DNA of 64,000 nucleotides from Duganella sp. sic0402 (lineage in GTDB: Bacteria; Pseudomonadota; Gammaproteobacteria; Burkholderiales; Burkholderiaceae_D). Within the stretch, counting starts at the first letter, position 1. Each line of letters starts with the position of its first letter. Below are positions 32,192-40,252 of this stretch, in pieces. The notes beneath the pieces were generated by a model. The model did no database searches. It had not been told where the DNA came from and saw nothing but the letters and a program-made list of their open reading frames with translations. Location of the stretch: assembly GCF_019219065.1 (NCBI RefSeq), contig NZ_JAHUWK010000001.1, positions 1,210,002 through 1,274,001 on the forward strand, written 5' to 3'. The position numbers were made by a program, and so were the translations under genes.

Positions 32192-33352
32192 TTAACCGAC
32201 TGCGCGCAGCAGTTGCGGGTTGCTATGGCCGCGCACCAGTGGCAGCACTTCCTCGCCAACCCGGTAGGCTTCCTCCAGGTGTGGCGTGCTGGCCAGGATG
32301 AAGGCGTCGGCGCCAAGTTGCACCAGGTCGTCCAGCCGTTCGGCTACCTGTTCGTAGCTGCCGACGATGCCTTGCGTCTGGCCGCCACGGAACAGGTTGA
32401 AGCCGGACCAGATATTCGGCTCGGTAATCAGGTCCTTGTAGCTGTTGATGGTGGTCGGACGGTTGCCGCGCTGACGCGCCGCACCAACCGAATCACTGCC
32501 ATCCTGGCCAAGGAAGGCGCGCAGGGTCTCAGGCGCTACGTTATCGAAGCCCTTGCGCACTTCTTCCCAGGCTTCCTCTTCGGTGGCGCGGGCGATGATG
32601 TCGACCCGTACCGCGCACTTGATCTTGCGGCCCAGCAGATCCGTCTTCTCTTTCACGCGGCGGAACTTTTCACGCAACTGGTCCAGTGGCTCCAGCCAGG
32701 TCAGATAGTAGTCGGCGTGTTTGGAAGCCGACGCCAGCGCCGCATCGGACGAACCGGAGAAGTAAATTTCGGGGAATTCTTCCTCCGACAGCGGATGCGC
32801 AAGGCCGGCGTTTTCCACCTGATAGAACTTGCCCTGATAAGAGAACGGGCCGCCGCGCCAGACGCCGCGTACCACATCGAGGAATTCAGTGGTACGGGTG
32901 TAACGGTCATCGTGGCCGGCAGAATCGCCCCACCACAGTTGCGACGGGCCACCGCCGCCGGTGATCACGTTGTACAGCGCGCGGCCGCCGGTGGCGCGCT
33001 GCAGGCTGGCCGTCATGCGCGCCGCCACCACCGGATTCAGGAAGCCCGGCTGGAATGGAATCATGAAGCGGAAGGTACTGGTCTCGCGCGCCAGCAGCGA
33101 GGAAATTACCCATGGCTCGTCGGTCATCGGGAAGGATGGAATCAGGCCGCCCTGAAAGCCGGAGATTTCCGCCGCGTGCGCGATCTCCGCGATGTAGTCC
33201 AGGTAATTGAAGCCATCGGCGCCGCCGCCACCCAGGCCGGCCTTGCGCAGATTGTCGTTGCCGGGGAACCAGTCGCCACGGAACGGCGTACGGGCGCGGT
33301 GCGAGCTTGGTTCGCCGTGAGTTGGAATGCGCCAGAAGATATCGATCGTCAT
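32192..33352 (-). CDS. SsuD-like FMNH2-dependent monooxygenase
   Basis: This 386-aa protein of the bacterial-luciferase-like (LLM) TIM-barrel family starts MTIDIFWRIPTHGEPS. The alkanesulfonate monooxygenase layout is intact: RATGGRALYNVITGG, EIYFSGSSDAALASASKHADYYLTW, EEEAWEEVRKGF and NIWSGFNLFRGGQTQGIVGSYEQVA. Compared with E. coli SsuD, the histidine after RLH is Asp here (CAVRVDII), and the Cys54 region differs (FPMTDEPW for GRSCEDAW). It would need reduced flavin, possibly from SsuE encoded at 57848. The substitutions suggest a substrate other than simple alkanesulfonates. Operon: 33377 gene, this gene (24-bp gap), TonB receptor. Confidence 0.87.
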   Translation of the reverse strand: MTIDIFWRIPTHGEPSSHRARTPFRGDWFPGNDNLRKAGLGGGGADGFNYLDYIAEIAHAAEISGFQGGLIPSFPMTDEPWVISSLLARETSTFRFMIPFQPGFLNPVVAARMTASLQRATGGRALYNVITGGGGPSQLWWGDSAGHDDRYTRTTEFLDVVRGVWRGGPFSYQGKFYQVENAGLAHPLSEEEFPEIYFSGSSDAALASASKHADYYLTWLEPLDQLREKFRRVKEKTDLLGRKIKCAVRVDIIARATEEEAWEEVRKGFDNVAPETLRAFLGQDGSDSVGAARQRGNRPTTINSYKDLITEPNIWSGFNLFRGGQTQGIVGSYEQVAERLDDLVQLGADAFILASTPHLEEAYRVGEEVLPLVRGHSNPQLLRAVG

Positions 33353-33376
33353 AGTAAAAATCCTGTCAGTGTGGAG

Positions 33377-34450
33377 TTAGGCAGCTTGCTGGGCGGGTGG
33401 CGCCAGGCGGGTGCGCAACGCAGGCAATACGTATTCGCCAATGCGGTAGGCTTCTTCCAGTGCCGGCTCAGCGCCCAGCAGGAAGCTGCTGACGCCCGCG
33501 TCGGCGTAGGCGGCCAAGGTGGCAATCACCTGTTCATAGCTGCCGACCAGCGCGGCACGTGCACCGCTGCGCGCGGTGGCATAGCCGTCCCAGTAGCGGT
33601 CCTCGCCCAACGGTGGAACGACAGCACCTGCGCCGGTCTGCTGGCGATAGCGGGCCGCGTCACGTTCTGCCTCTTCCTGTGTCTCGCGCGCCAGCACATC
33701 GATGCGCAGGCCTGCGCCGATCTGGCGGCCATTGCCATCGGCCTGCTGTCGCAGCGCGGCGATATTGGCGCGAATCTGCTCCAGCGGTGCAGCGTCGAAG
33801 ACATGCACATCGGCCTGACGCGCGGACAGGGCCAGCGCTTCGGCGCCATCCCCAGACAGATAGACCGGCGGCAGCGGATTGCCAGCCAGCGGGCCACGGA
33901 AGCCGCCGTCCAGCACCTCGAAATAGCGGCCCTTGAAGGTGAACGGCGCAGTGGTCTGTACACCGCGCGCCACGGTGACAAATTCATCGATGCGTGCCAG
34001 CACTTCGCTCTGCGGCAAATTATCGCCATGCTGGCGGCGGCGGGCTTCGTCGCCGCCCTGCACCAACTGCCAGGCAAAGCGGCCATTGGCAGCGCGCTGG
34101 AAGCTGACGGCGTTCTTGGCCGCATACACCGACGAGCCCCACGACGCCTCGAATTCGGTCAGCAGACGGATGTGGCGCGTGCCGCGTGCCAGGTAGCCGG
34201 CGATGATCCAGCTATCGTCGCCCTCAAAGTCATGACGGATGCGCAGACCGTCGAAGCCGGAGATATCCGCCGCACGCGCCACCTGGTGCGCATAGTCAAA
34301 ATAATTGAACTTGTTGCCGCGCGGATCGCTAACGCCGTCGGTGAACGGTGGACGCTGCCGATCGCTACGCTCGCCACGGCGCAGGCGCTCAGCTTGTGCG
34401 TAGCGGCCGTCGCCGGCGGTCGGCAGTTGCCAGATGAATTCGATGCTCAT
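33377..34450 (-). CDS. SsuD-like LLM-class flavin monooxygenase (divergent)
   Basis: This 357-aa protein of the same LLM family starts MSIEFIWQLPTAGDGRY. The barrel segments ISGFDGLRIRHDFEGDDSWIIAGYLA, LPPVYLSGDGAEALALSARQADVHVF and ARAALVGSYEQVIATLAAYADAGVSSF are recognisable. The active-site positions known from SsuD differ: PTHG is [11 protein letters not shown] is EGDDSW and RLHV is RIDV. It is the first gene of the sigma-54-driven unit that also encodes the second monooxygenase and the TonB receptor. A flavin-dependent C-S oxygenase role is inferred from family and neighbours; the exact reaction is open. Confidence 0.8.
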   Translation of the reverse strand: MSIEFIWQLPTAGDGRYAQAERLRRGERSDRQRPPFTDGVSDPRGNKFNYFDYAHQVARAADISGFDGLRIRHDFEGDDSWIIAGYLARGTRHIRLLTEFEASWGSSVYAAKNAVSFQRAANGRFAWQLVQGGDEARRRQHGDNLPQSEVLARIDEFVTVARGVQTTAPFTFKGRYFEVLDGGFRGPLAGNPLPPVYLSGDGAEALALSARQADVHVFDAAPLEQIRANIAALRQQADGNGRQIGAGLRIDVLARETQEEAERDAARYRQQTGAGAVVPPLGEDRYWDGYATARSGARAALVGSYEQVIATLAAYADAGVSSFLLGAEPALEEAYRIGEYVLPALRTRLAPPAQQAA

Positions 34451-34488
34451 GCAGTTTCTCCTGTGAATGTTGGCCTCCCACCACAGGT

Positions 34489-34504
34489 CGCATTAAGCGT
34501 GCCA
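34489..34504 (-). promoter_or_regulatory. Sigma-54 promoter of the monooxygenase/TonB-receptor operon
   Basis: On the minus strand TGGCACGCTTAATGCG has a perfect -24 TGGCACG, GG-N10-GC spacing and ATGC at -12. The -12 C is 40 bases from the ATG at 34450. Confidence 0.78.
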
Positions 34505-34562
34505 GCCAAAAACCGGGCTGAAACGCTGATTTTCATGTTGGCTGACCAGCATTCTGCTGATT

Positions 34563-34583
34563 CCGCAACAGTGGCTGTTGCGG
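34563..34583. promoter_or_regulatory. Activator-binding dyad
   Basis: CCGCAACA and TGTTGCGG are perfect 8-bp arms around GTGGC. The centre is about 83 bp upstream of the -12 element at 34490, a usual distance for sigma-54 activators. It also lies upstream of the activator gene itself (ATG at 34677). Confidence 0.65.
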
Positions 34584-34676
34584 CGACTACAGCAGCGCAG
34601 CTTTATGCCAAATCCGGATAAGCTAGATTGGCATGATTCGTTCACGGCTTGCATCTGTGCGGGATATATTCATTGC

Positions 34677-35894
34677 ATGGAACTTCTCGCACACAACTTT
34701 TCTGCCGAATTTGCCCGTAGCGCCGATCTTGCAAAAGGCGTTGAGAAAGGTGTTGCCAATGTTGATGAGCACGGCGCCAAGCCGCTGATCGCCTTCCGCG
34801 ACGCCGAGCAGATGAGCCTGATGGTGAGGGCAACCGCATTTGTGTTTGCCGATCCACACACGCGCGCGCTGCACGATGTCATCGAGCGCGTCGCGCCCAG
34901 CGAGGCAACAGTACTGATCACCGGTGAGACTGGCACCGGCAAGGAGCTGGTGGCGCGCCATGTGCATGGCCTGAGCAACCGCCGCAACGCCGGTTTTGTG
35001 GCGATCAACTGCGGCGCGTTTTCCGAAACGCTGGTCGAGAGCGAGCTGTTTGGCTACGAACGCGGCGCCTACACCGGCGCCCTGCAAGGCAAGGCCGGCT
35101 GGTTCGAGACCGCCAATGGCGGCACACTGTTCCTCGACGAAATCGGCGATCTGCCGCTGGCGATGCAGGTCAAGCTGCTGCGCGTGTTGCAGGAGCGCGA
35201 GGTGGTGCGGCTGGGCGCGCGCCGCGCGGTGCCGATCGACGTGCGCCTGATCGCCGCCACCAATATCGATTTATCGGAAGCCGTGCGCGCCGGCCGCTTC
35301 CGCGAAGACCTGTACTACCGTTTGCAGGTGATTGCGCTGCCAGTGATGCCGCTGCGCGAGCGTAGCGGCGACGTGCTGCCGCTGGCGCACCACTTTCTGT
35401 CCACCTACGCGCGCCGCTTGCAGGTGGATGACGCGCGCCTGACGCCGGAGGCGGAACGGGCGCTGCTATCCTATCCATGGCCCGGCAATATCCGCGAACT
35501 GGAAAATGTGATGCACCGCGCGGTGCTGCTGTCGCGCGCCGGCCTGATTACACCATCGGAATTAAACCTGCCGGGCTGGCATAACGCGCAGCCAGCCTGC
35601 CTGCAACCGGCTGCACCGCCCGCCGCTGCGCTGGCGCTAACGCCCGAGCCGCAAGCAGCGGCGGCGACAGCGATCGCACCTGCCGCGGCCGCGCCAGCCA
35701 GCGAAGCCCTGCACCGTGCCTGGCAAACCTTGCTGGCCTCCGCCGAGCCGATCGAATTCGAAGCCCTGCAGCAGGAACTGGTGCTGGCGGCCTGGGAGCA
35801 TTGCCAGCGCAATCAGGTGCGCACCGCCAAACACCTCAACATCAGCCGCAATATCTTGCGCACCTACCTCAAGAAAGCCGAAGCCATCATCTAA
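34677..35894 (+). CDS. Sigma-54-dependent transcriptional activator (SfnR-like)
   Basis: The product has 405 aa from the ATG at 34677. It has a short N-terminal region (about 60 residues) without REC, GAF or PAS domain, then the AAA+ domain: Walker A GETGTGKE, the sigma-54 contact loop as GAYTGA (GAFTGA variant), and Walker [11 protein letters not shown]. After an Ala/Pro-rich linker comes a Fis-type helix-turn-helix ([21 protein letters not shown]). This layout matches SfnR, which activates organosulfur-use genes in Pseudomonas under sulfate limitation; control is then usually at the level of its own expression. It lies in the middle of four sigma-54 promoters with shared dyads. Confidence 0.9.
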   Translation: MELLAHNFSAEFARSADLAKGVEKGVANVDEHGAKPLIAFRDAEQMSLMVRATAFVFADPHTRALHDVIERVAPSEATVLITGETGTGKELVARHVHGLSNRRNAGFVAINCGAFSETLVESELFGYERGAYTGALQGKAGWFETANGGTLFLDEIGDLPLAMQVKLLRVLQEREVVRLGARRAVPIDVRLIAATNIDLSEAVRAGRFREDLYYRLQVIALPVMPLRERSGDVLPLAHHFLSTYARRLQVDDARLTPEAERALLSYPWPGNIRELENVMHRAVLLSRAGLITPSELNLPGWHNAQPACLQPAAPPAAALALTPEPQAAAATAIAPAAAAPASEALHRAWQTLLASAEPIEFEALQQELVLAAWEHCQRNQVRTAKHLNISRNILRTYLKKAEAII

Positions 35895-35914
35895 CCCGCA
35901 ACCAAGGAGTCATC

Positions 35915-36505
35915 TTGTCCGCCATCCTCAATGACGCGGCGCTGGACCAATTGTTCCGCAGCGCCCGCAGCTACAGCAATTTCCTCCCGCAAGCCATCGA
36001 CGACGACACCATCAAGGCCCTGTACGACCTGCTCAAATGGGGTCCTACAGCCTTCAACGCCCAGCCGGCCCGCTACATCGTGCTGCGCAGCGCCGAGGCG
36101 AAGCAGCGCCTGGCGCCGGCACTGTCGGATAAGAACCGCGCCAAGACCATCGCTGCGCCGGCCACCGTCATCATCGCCCACGACAAACGCTTCTTCGACC
36201 AATTGCCGGAGCAGTTTCCTGCCTACGACGCCAAGCCGCTGTTTGAAACCAACCCGGCGCTGGTGGAGCCGACCGCCGTGCGCAACAGCTCACTGCAAGG
36301 CGCTTACCTGATCCTGGCGGCACGCGCGCTGGGACTGGACGCCGGTCCGCTATCCGGCTTCGACGCCAACGCCGTCAATGCCGAGTTCTTCGCCGACGGT
36401 GGCCACGCAGTCAACTTCATTGTCAACCTTGGCTATGGCGATCCCGCCTCGCTGTTCGCCCGCAGCCCACGGCTGAATTTTGAACAGGCCGTAACACTGC
36501 TGTGA
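35915..36505 (+). CDS. Nitroreductase-family protein, RutE-like
   Basis: The product has 196 aa and probably uses TTG at 35915, because AAGGAG ends 5 bases upstream and the family N-terminus (ILNDAALDQLFRSARSY) begins there; no in-frame ATG is suitable. The FMN-binding segments are visible: LKWGPTAFNAQPARYIVL, NSSLQGAYLILAARALGLDAGPLSGF and FIVNLGYGDP. The closest familiar member is RutE/YdfG-type malonic-semialdehyde reductase. It follows the activator gene by 20 bp and is probably cotranscribed with it. Possible roles are reduced-flavin supply or aldehyde reduction after C-S cleavage; neither is shown. Confidence 0.85.
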   Translation: MSAILNDAALDQLFRSARSYSNFLPQAIDDDTIKALYDLLKWGPTAFNAQPARYIVLRSAEAKQRLAPALSDKNRAKTIAAPATVIIAHDKRFFDQLPEQFPAYDAKPLFETNPALVEPTAVRNSSLQGAYLILAARALGLDAGPLSGFDANAVNAEFFADGGHAVNFIVNLGYGDPASLFARSPRLNFEQAVTLL

Positions 36506-36510
36506 TTTCT

Positions 36511-36546
36511 GCGTGCTCTGCAACAACATACTGTTGCAAAGCACGC
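36511..36546. promoter_or_regulatory. Long inverted repeat containing the activator dyad
   Basis: GCGTGCT-c-TGCAACA and TGTTGCA-a-AGCACGC form 15-bp arms with one mismatch around ACATAC. It begins 6 bp after the nitroreductase stop. The inner TGCAACA/TGTTGCA dyad lies about 73 bp upstream of the next -12 element, so it may be both transcript-end hairpin and activator site. Confidence 0.6.
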
Positions 36547-36586
36547 ACACACTGCGGCCTCCGCAGCAAAAAACATCGTTTTCTTC

Positions 36587-36602
36587 CGGCATGCAAGTTG
36601 CA
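36587..36602 (+). promoter_or_regulatory. Sigma-54 promoter of the second TonB receptor operon
   Basis: CGGCATGCAAGTTGCA has GG-N10-GC, a perfect TTGCA -12 element and 10 of 12 consensus positions. The -12 C is 40 bases from the ATG at 36641. Confidence 0.78.
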
Positions 36603-36640
36603 GACAGATATCTGTCCACACACCAAAAGGAAGAGCAACG

Positions 36641-38887
36641 ATGCACAAGCCCCGACGTACCACCATCAACCTGCACCTGCTGGCCGCCCTGAGCGCGCTG
36701 AGCGCCTTCGGTCACGCCGCCGAACCTGCGGATACCGCCGAAAACGGCGAGGCAGCCGCCCTGCAAACCATCACCGTCACTGCACAGAAGCGCAATGAAC
36801 TGGCGCGCGACGTACCGGCCGCCATTTCCGCCATCAGCGGCAAGGACTTGCGCGAAGGCGGCGGCAACCTCTCCGCTGGCGGCGTGATGGACCTGGTGCC
36901 CAACGCCTCCGGTCCGACCAATGACGGCCACGTGCGCACGCGCTGGTGGATACGCGGCATCGGCAGCGGCGACCAGTCGGCCAATCTGGTGTCGCCGGTC
37001 AGCTTCTACATCGACGAGGTATACCTGAATTCGCCGCTGCTCAGCGGCAGCCCACCGTTCGACCTGCGCCAGGTGGAAGTGCTGCGCGGTCCACAGGGCA
37101 CGCTATGGGGCAAGAACACCACCGGCGGCGCGGTCGCCTTCACCACCAACAAGCCGACCTTCAAACCAGAAGGCTATGTGAAGGCGGAGGTCGCCAACCA
37201 TCACGCCCACATCGTTGAAGCGGCTGCTGGCGGCACGCTCAAGGAAGACGTGCTGGCAGGCCGCATCTCGGTCTACAGCGACAGCAGCGACGGCTACGCC
37301 GACAACACCTTCCAGAAAACCAAGACCGGCAAGAAAGAAGAAGACCACCTGGTACGCCTGCAACTGCTGGCAAACATCTCGCCGGACCTGCAAGCCTTGT
37401 TCAATATCCACGGCCGCGACTACCACGGCAGCGGCGATGCGCTGCAAGGCCTGGGCCTGGGAGCCGGCGGCACCAATCTGTACGGCTATGTATTGCCGCG
37501 ACTGGGCACGGCCGATATCGCCACCAATGCGCCGACCAGCGATAAACTGCGTAACAGCGGCGCCTCGCTGACCCTGCGCTGGAACCTGGGCCGCAACGAG
37601 CTAACGTCGATTACTTCCTACGAGCGCGTGGCGCGCACCACCAATGGCGACGGCGACGCCTCACCACTGGAAATCAGCCGCAGCCACGCGGAAATCGCCG
37701 CCCGCCAGGCTGCGCAGGAAATCCGTCTGGCCTCACCGCGTAGCGATCAGTTCAACTGGATCGCCGGCCTGCACTATTTCAAGGAGAAGCTGGACAACAA
37801 CAGCTCCTCCGGCAACCTGCCCGGCGTGAGCGCCCTGCCCGCGCCGGCCGGCACCATTCCAAGCGCCTTCAACAACCTGAGCCTGCACCAGGACACCAGC
37901 AGCTATGCGCTATTCGGCAGCGCCACCTATAACTTTAGCGACCGCTTCAACCTGACCGGCGGCCTGCGCTGGACGTCGGAAAGCAAGGAGATCGCACTCA
38001 ACCGCGTGGCCAACAGCGGCGCCGTCACGTACCGGAATACCGAACAGTGGTGGCAACGTTCTTCGGTATCGTCCACCCTGGCCACCACCGCCACACAAAA
38101 TGCGGATAACACCTGGAAGGCAGGCACCTGGGATCTGACGCCGCAATACAAATTCACGCCCGATGTTTCTGGTTATCTGCGCGCGGCCAAGGGTTTCCGT
38201 GGCGGCGGCTACAACGGCGGCGTCACCACCCAGGCCACCACCGCCATCGTCAGCCCGGAATACCTGACGTCCGGCGAAGCCGGCCTGCGCACCGCCTGGC
38301 TGGATAACCGCGTCACCGCCGACGTCACCGTGTTCTACTACGACTACAAGGACGTGCAACTGAACCAGGTGGTCAGCACGCCGACTGGTCCGGTTTCACG
38401 CCTGACCAACAGCGCTGGCGCCAAGGCGCGCGGCGCGGAATTCGAGCTGGCGGCGCAAGTCGCACAAGGCTTGCGCCTGAACGCGGCAATCGGCCTGCTG
38501 CGCAGCAAATACACCGATTACGGCGTCTATACCGGTAACGAATTCGGCCGCGCGCCGCACACCAATGTGCTGCTGGGCGGCGAGTACCGCCAGCCGCTGT
38601 CGAACGGCGGCGAAGCCGTGTTTTCAACCAACTGGAATTACCGCAGCCGCTACTTCTTCGTCACCACCAATGAGACTGATCCCAACTACATCCAGCAGCC
38701 GTACACGGTCGGCAACCTGAAGCTGTCATATCTGCCGCCGGGCAAGAAGGTCAACCTGACCGTCTACGTCAACAACGTGACGGGCCGCTTTTACAAGACC
38801 AACGCCATCCCTTACGGTAACAACGTGGTTGGCTACTCCAACAGCGATCCGCGCACCTTCGGCCTGAGCGCCACCTACCGCTGGTAA
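36641..38887 (+). CDS. TonB-dependent outer-membrane receptor
   Basis: The product is 748 aa with a signal peptide (LLAALSALSAFGHA-A), a plug (TITVTAQKRNELARDVPAAISAI, RQVEVLRGPQGTLWGKNTTGGAVAF) and a barrel ending FGLSATYRW with the usual C-terminal aromatic residue. The plug is closely similar to that of the receptor at 29757-32165 (QKR, EVLRGPQGTLWGKNTTGGA), so the two are paralogues. It has AAGGAAG as ribosome-binding site and its own sigma-54 promoter. The M20 hydrolase gene follows after 13 bp. A role in uptake of N-acylated or otherwise bulky sulfur compounds is plausible but inferred. Confidence 0.9.
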   Translation: MHKPRRTTINLHLLAALSALSAFGHAAEPADTAENGEAAALQTITVTAQKRNELARDVPAAISAISGKDLREGGGNLSAGGVMDLVPNASGPTNDGHVRTRWWIRGIGSGDQSANLVSPVSFYIDEVYLNSPLLSGSPPFDLRQVEVLRGPQGTLWGKNTTGGAVAFTTNKPTFKPEGYVKAEVANHHAHIVEAAAGGTLKEDVLAGRISVYSDSSDGYADNTFQKTKTGKKEEDHLVRLQLLANISPDLQALFNIHGRDYHGSGDALQGLGLGAGGTNLYGYVLPRLGTADIATNAPTSDKLRNSGASLTLRWNLGRNELTSITSYERVARTTNGDGDASPLEISRSHAEIAARQAAQEIRLASPRSDQFNWIAGLHYFKEKLDNNSSSGNLPGVSALPAPAGTIPSAFNNLSLHQDTSSYALFGSATYNFSDRFNLTGGLRWTSESKEIALNRVANSGAVTYRNTEQWWQRSSVSSTLATTATQNADNTWKAGTWDLTPQYKFTPDVSGYLRAAKGFRGGGYNGGVTTQATTAIVSPEYLTSGEAGLRTAWLDNRVTADVTVFYYDYKDVQLNQVVSTPTGPVSRLTNSAGAKARGAEFELAAQVAQGLRLNAAIGLLRSKYTDYGVYTGNEFGRAPHTNVLLGGEYRQPLSNGGEAVFSTNWNYRSRYFFVTTNETDPNYIQQPYTVGNLKLSYLPPGKKVNLTVYVNNVTGRFYKTNAIPYGNNVVGYSNSDPRTFGLSATYRW

Positions 38888-38900
38888 TTGAAAGGACACC

Positions 38901-40184
38901 ATGAAACTGAAACTTATCGCTGCGGCGCTGCTGGCCGCACCCGTGCTGGCCAATGCCGCCTCGCCGGAAATCGAACGCCTGATCACCGCCGCCACGCCCG
39001 GCCTGATCGCCATCCGCCACGACATCCACCAGCATCCCGAATTGGGCAACCGTGAAACCCGCACCTCGGCGCTGGTGGCCGAGCGGCTACGCAAGCTGGG
39101 GCTGGAAGTTCAGACCGGCATTGCCGGCACCGGCGTGGTCGGCGTGCTGAAAGGCGCGCTGCCCGGCCCGGTGATCGGCCTGCGCTCGGAGCTGGATGCA
39201 CTACCCGTCACCGAGCAGACCGGCCTGCCTTACGCTTCCAGGGTGCAGACCGAATACAACGGCAAGCAGGTCGGCGTGGCCCACGTCTGCGGCCACGACA
39301 TCCACATTGCCATCCTGCTCGGCGTGGCGGAAGTGCTGGCGGCCGACCGCAAGCACTTGAAAGGCACGGTCAAGTTTATTTTCCAGCCGGCCGAGGAAGG
39401 CGCGCCGGATGGCGAGGAAGGCGGCGCCGCGCTGATGATCAAGCAAGGCGTACTGAACGCGCCAACACCGGAAGTATTCTTCTCGACCCACGTCGGCGCA
39501 GGCAAGGCCGGCGCCATCTCGGTCAGCCGTGAGCGCACTACGGCGGCGTCGGACATCTTCGTCGCCCGCATCATCGGCAAGTCCACGCACGCGGCGGCGC
39601 CATGGCGCGGTGTCGATCCGGTGCCGGCGGCGGCGCTAGCCATCCTGGCCTTACAGACCATACCGAGCCGCCAGTCGGATCTGTCGCTGCCGGCGCCGGT
39701 GATCTCGATCGGCAAGATCGAAGGCGGTGTACGGCAGAACATCATCCCCGGCGAAGTGCGGCTGGAGGGCACTATCCGCAGCGTCACGAGGGCGCAGCGC
39801 GATGACGTGGTGGCGCGGCTGGAACGTAGCTTCAAGGATAATGCCGAGAGCGTGGGCGCCAGCGCCGACTTCAAGGTACTGCCAGGCGGCTATCCGGCCG
39901 GCGCCAACAGCAGTGCACTGGTTGATCGCCTGCTGCCGGTGCTGAAAGCCGCCTCCAGCACTGGCGAGGTCAGAGTCGCCAACGGCGTGTACGCGGCCGA
40001 CGACATGGCGGAATTCAGTTCGCGCATTCCCGCCGTCAGCTTTGGCCTGGGGGCGACACCGGACGGCGTTGATCCGGCGACAGCAGCCTCGAATCATTCG
40101 CCGCACTTCCTGGCGGATGACAGCGTGATCGCTGTCGGCGTGCGGGCATTCACCGGCCTGATTGCCGCCTACAGCGCACGTTGA
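38901..40184 (+). CDS. Secreted M20-family amidohydrolase
   Basis: The product has 427 aa with a clear signal peptide (MKLKLIAAALLAAPVLANA), so it works in the periplasm. The M20/HipO metal site is seen in HDIHQHPELGN, HVCGHDIHIAILLG and QPAEEGAPDGEEGG; the dimerisation domain lies around STHAAAPWRGVDP. Such enzymes remove acyl groups from amino acids or cleave amide conjugates. It is cotranscribed with the preceding TonB receptor (13-bp gap), which suggests the receptor's ligand is hydrolysed in the periplasm before inner-membrane uptake, for example an N-acyl sulfur amino acid. That substrate is a hypothesis. Confidence 0.9.
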   Translation: MKLKLIAAALLAAPVLANAASPEIERLITAATPGLIAIRHDIHQHPELGNRETRTSALVAERLRKLGLEVQTGIAGTGVVGVLKGALPGPVIGLRSELDALPVTEQTGLPYASRVQTEYNGKQVGVAHVCGHDIHIAILLGVAEVLAADRKHLKGTVKFIFQPAEEGAPDGEEGGAALMIKQGVLNAPTPEVFFSTHVGAGKAGAISVSRERTTAASDIFVARIIGKSTHAAAPWRGVDPVPAAALAILALQTIPSRQSDLSLPAPVISIGKIEGGVRQNIIPGEVRLEGTIRSVTRAQRDDVVARLERSFKDNAESVGASADFKVLPGGYPAGANSSALVDRLLPVLKAASSTGEVRVANGVYAADDMAEFSSRIPAVSFGLGATPDGVDPATAASNHSPHFLADDSVIAVGVRAFTGLIAAYSAR

Positions 40185-40188
40185 AGGC

Positions 40189-40251
40189 GGGCTGACTAAA
40201 CAGACAGTGGGCCGGAACGTCTTATACGTTCCGCCCCACTTAAGTCAGCCC
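40189..40251. repeat. 63-bp nested inverted repeat before the decayed receptor gene
   Basis: Outer arms GGGCTGACT and AGTCAGCCC enclose inner 15-bp arms AGTGGG-c-CGGAACGT / ACGTTCCG-c-CCCACT with a CTTAT loop. It starts 4 bp after the M20 stop and ends one base before the receptor ATG. It could act as terminator or be a small mobile repeat. Confidence 0.65.
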
Positions 40252-40252
40252 C

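Noticed and set aside
32213..34621. A long plus-strand open frame spanning the two SsuD-like genes
   Set aside because: It crosses two well-supported minus-strand genes and their gap, has no domain, and runs through the sigma-54 promoter and activator site.
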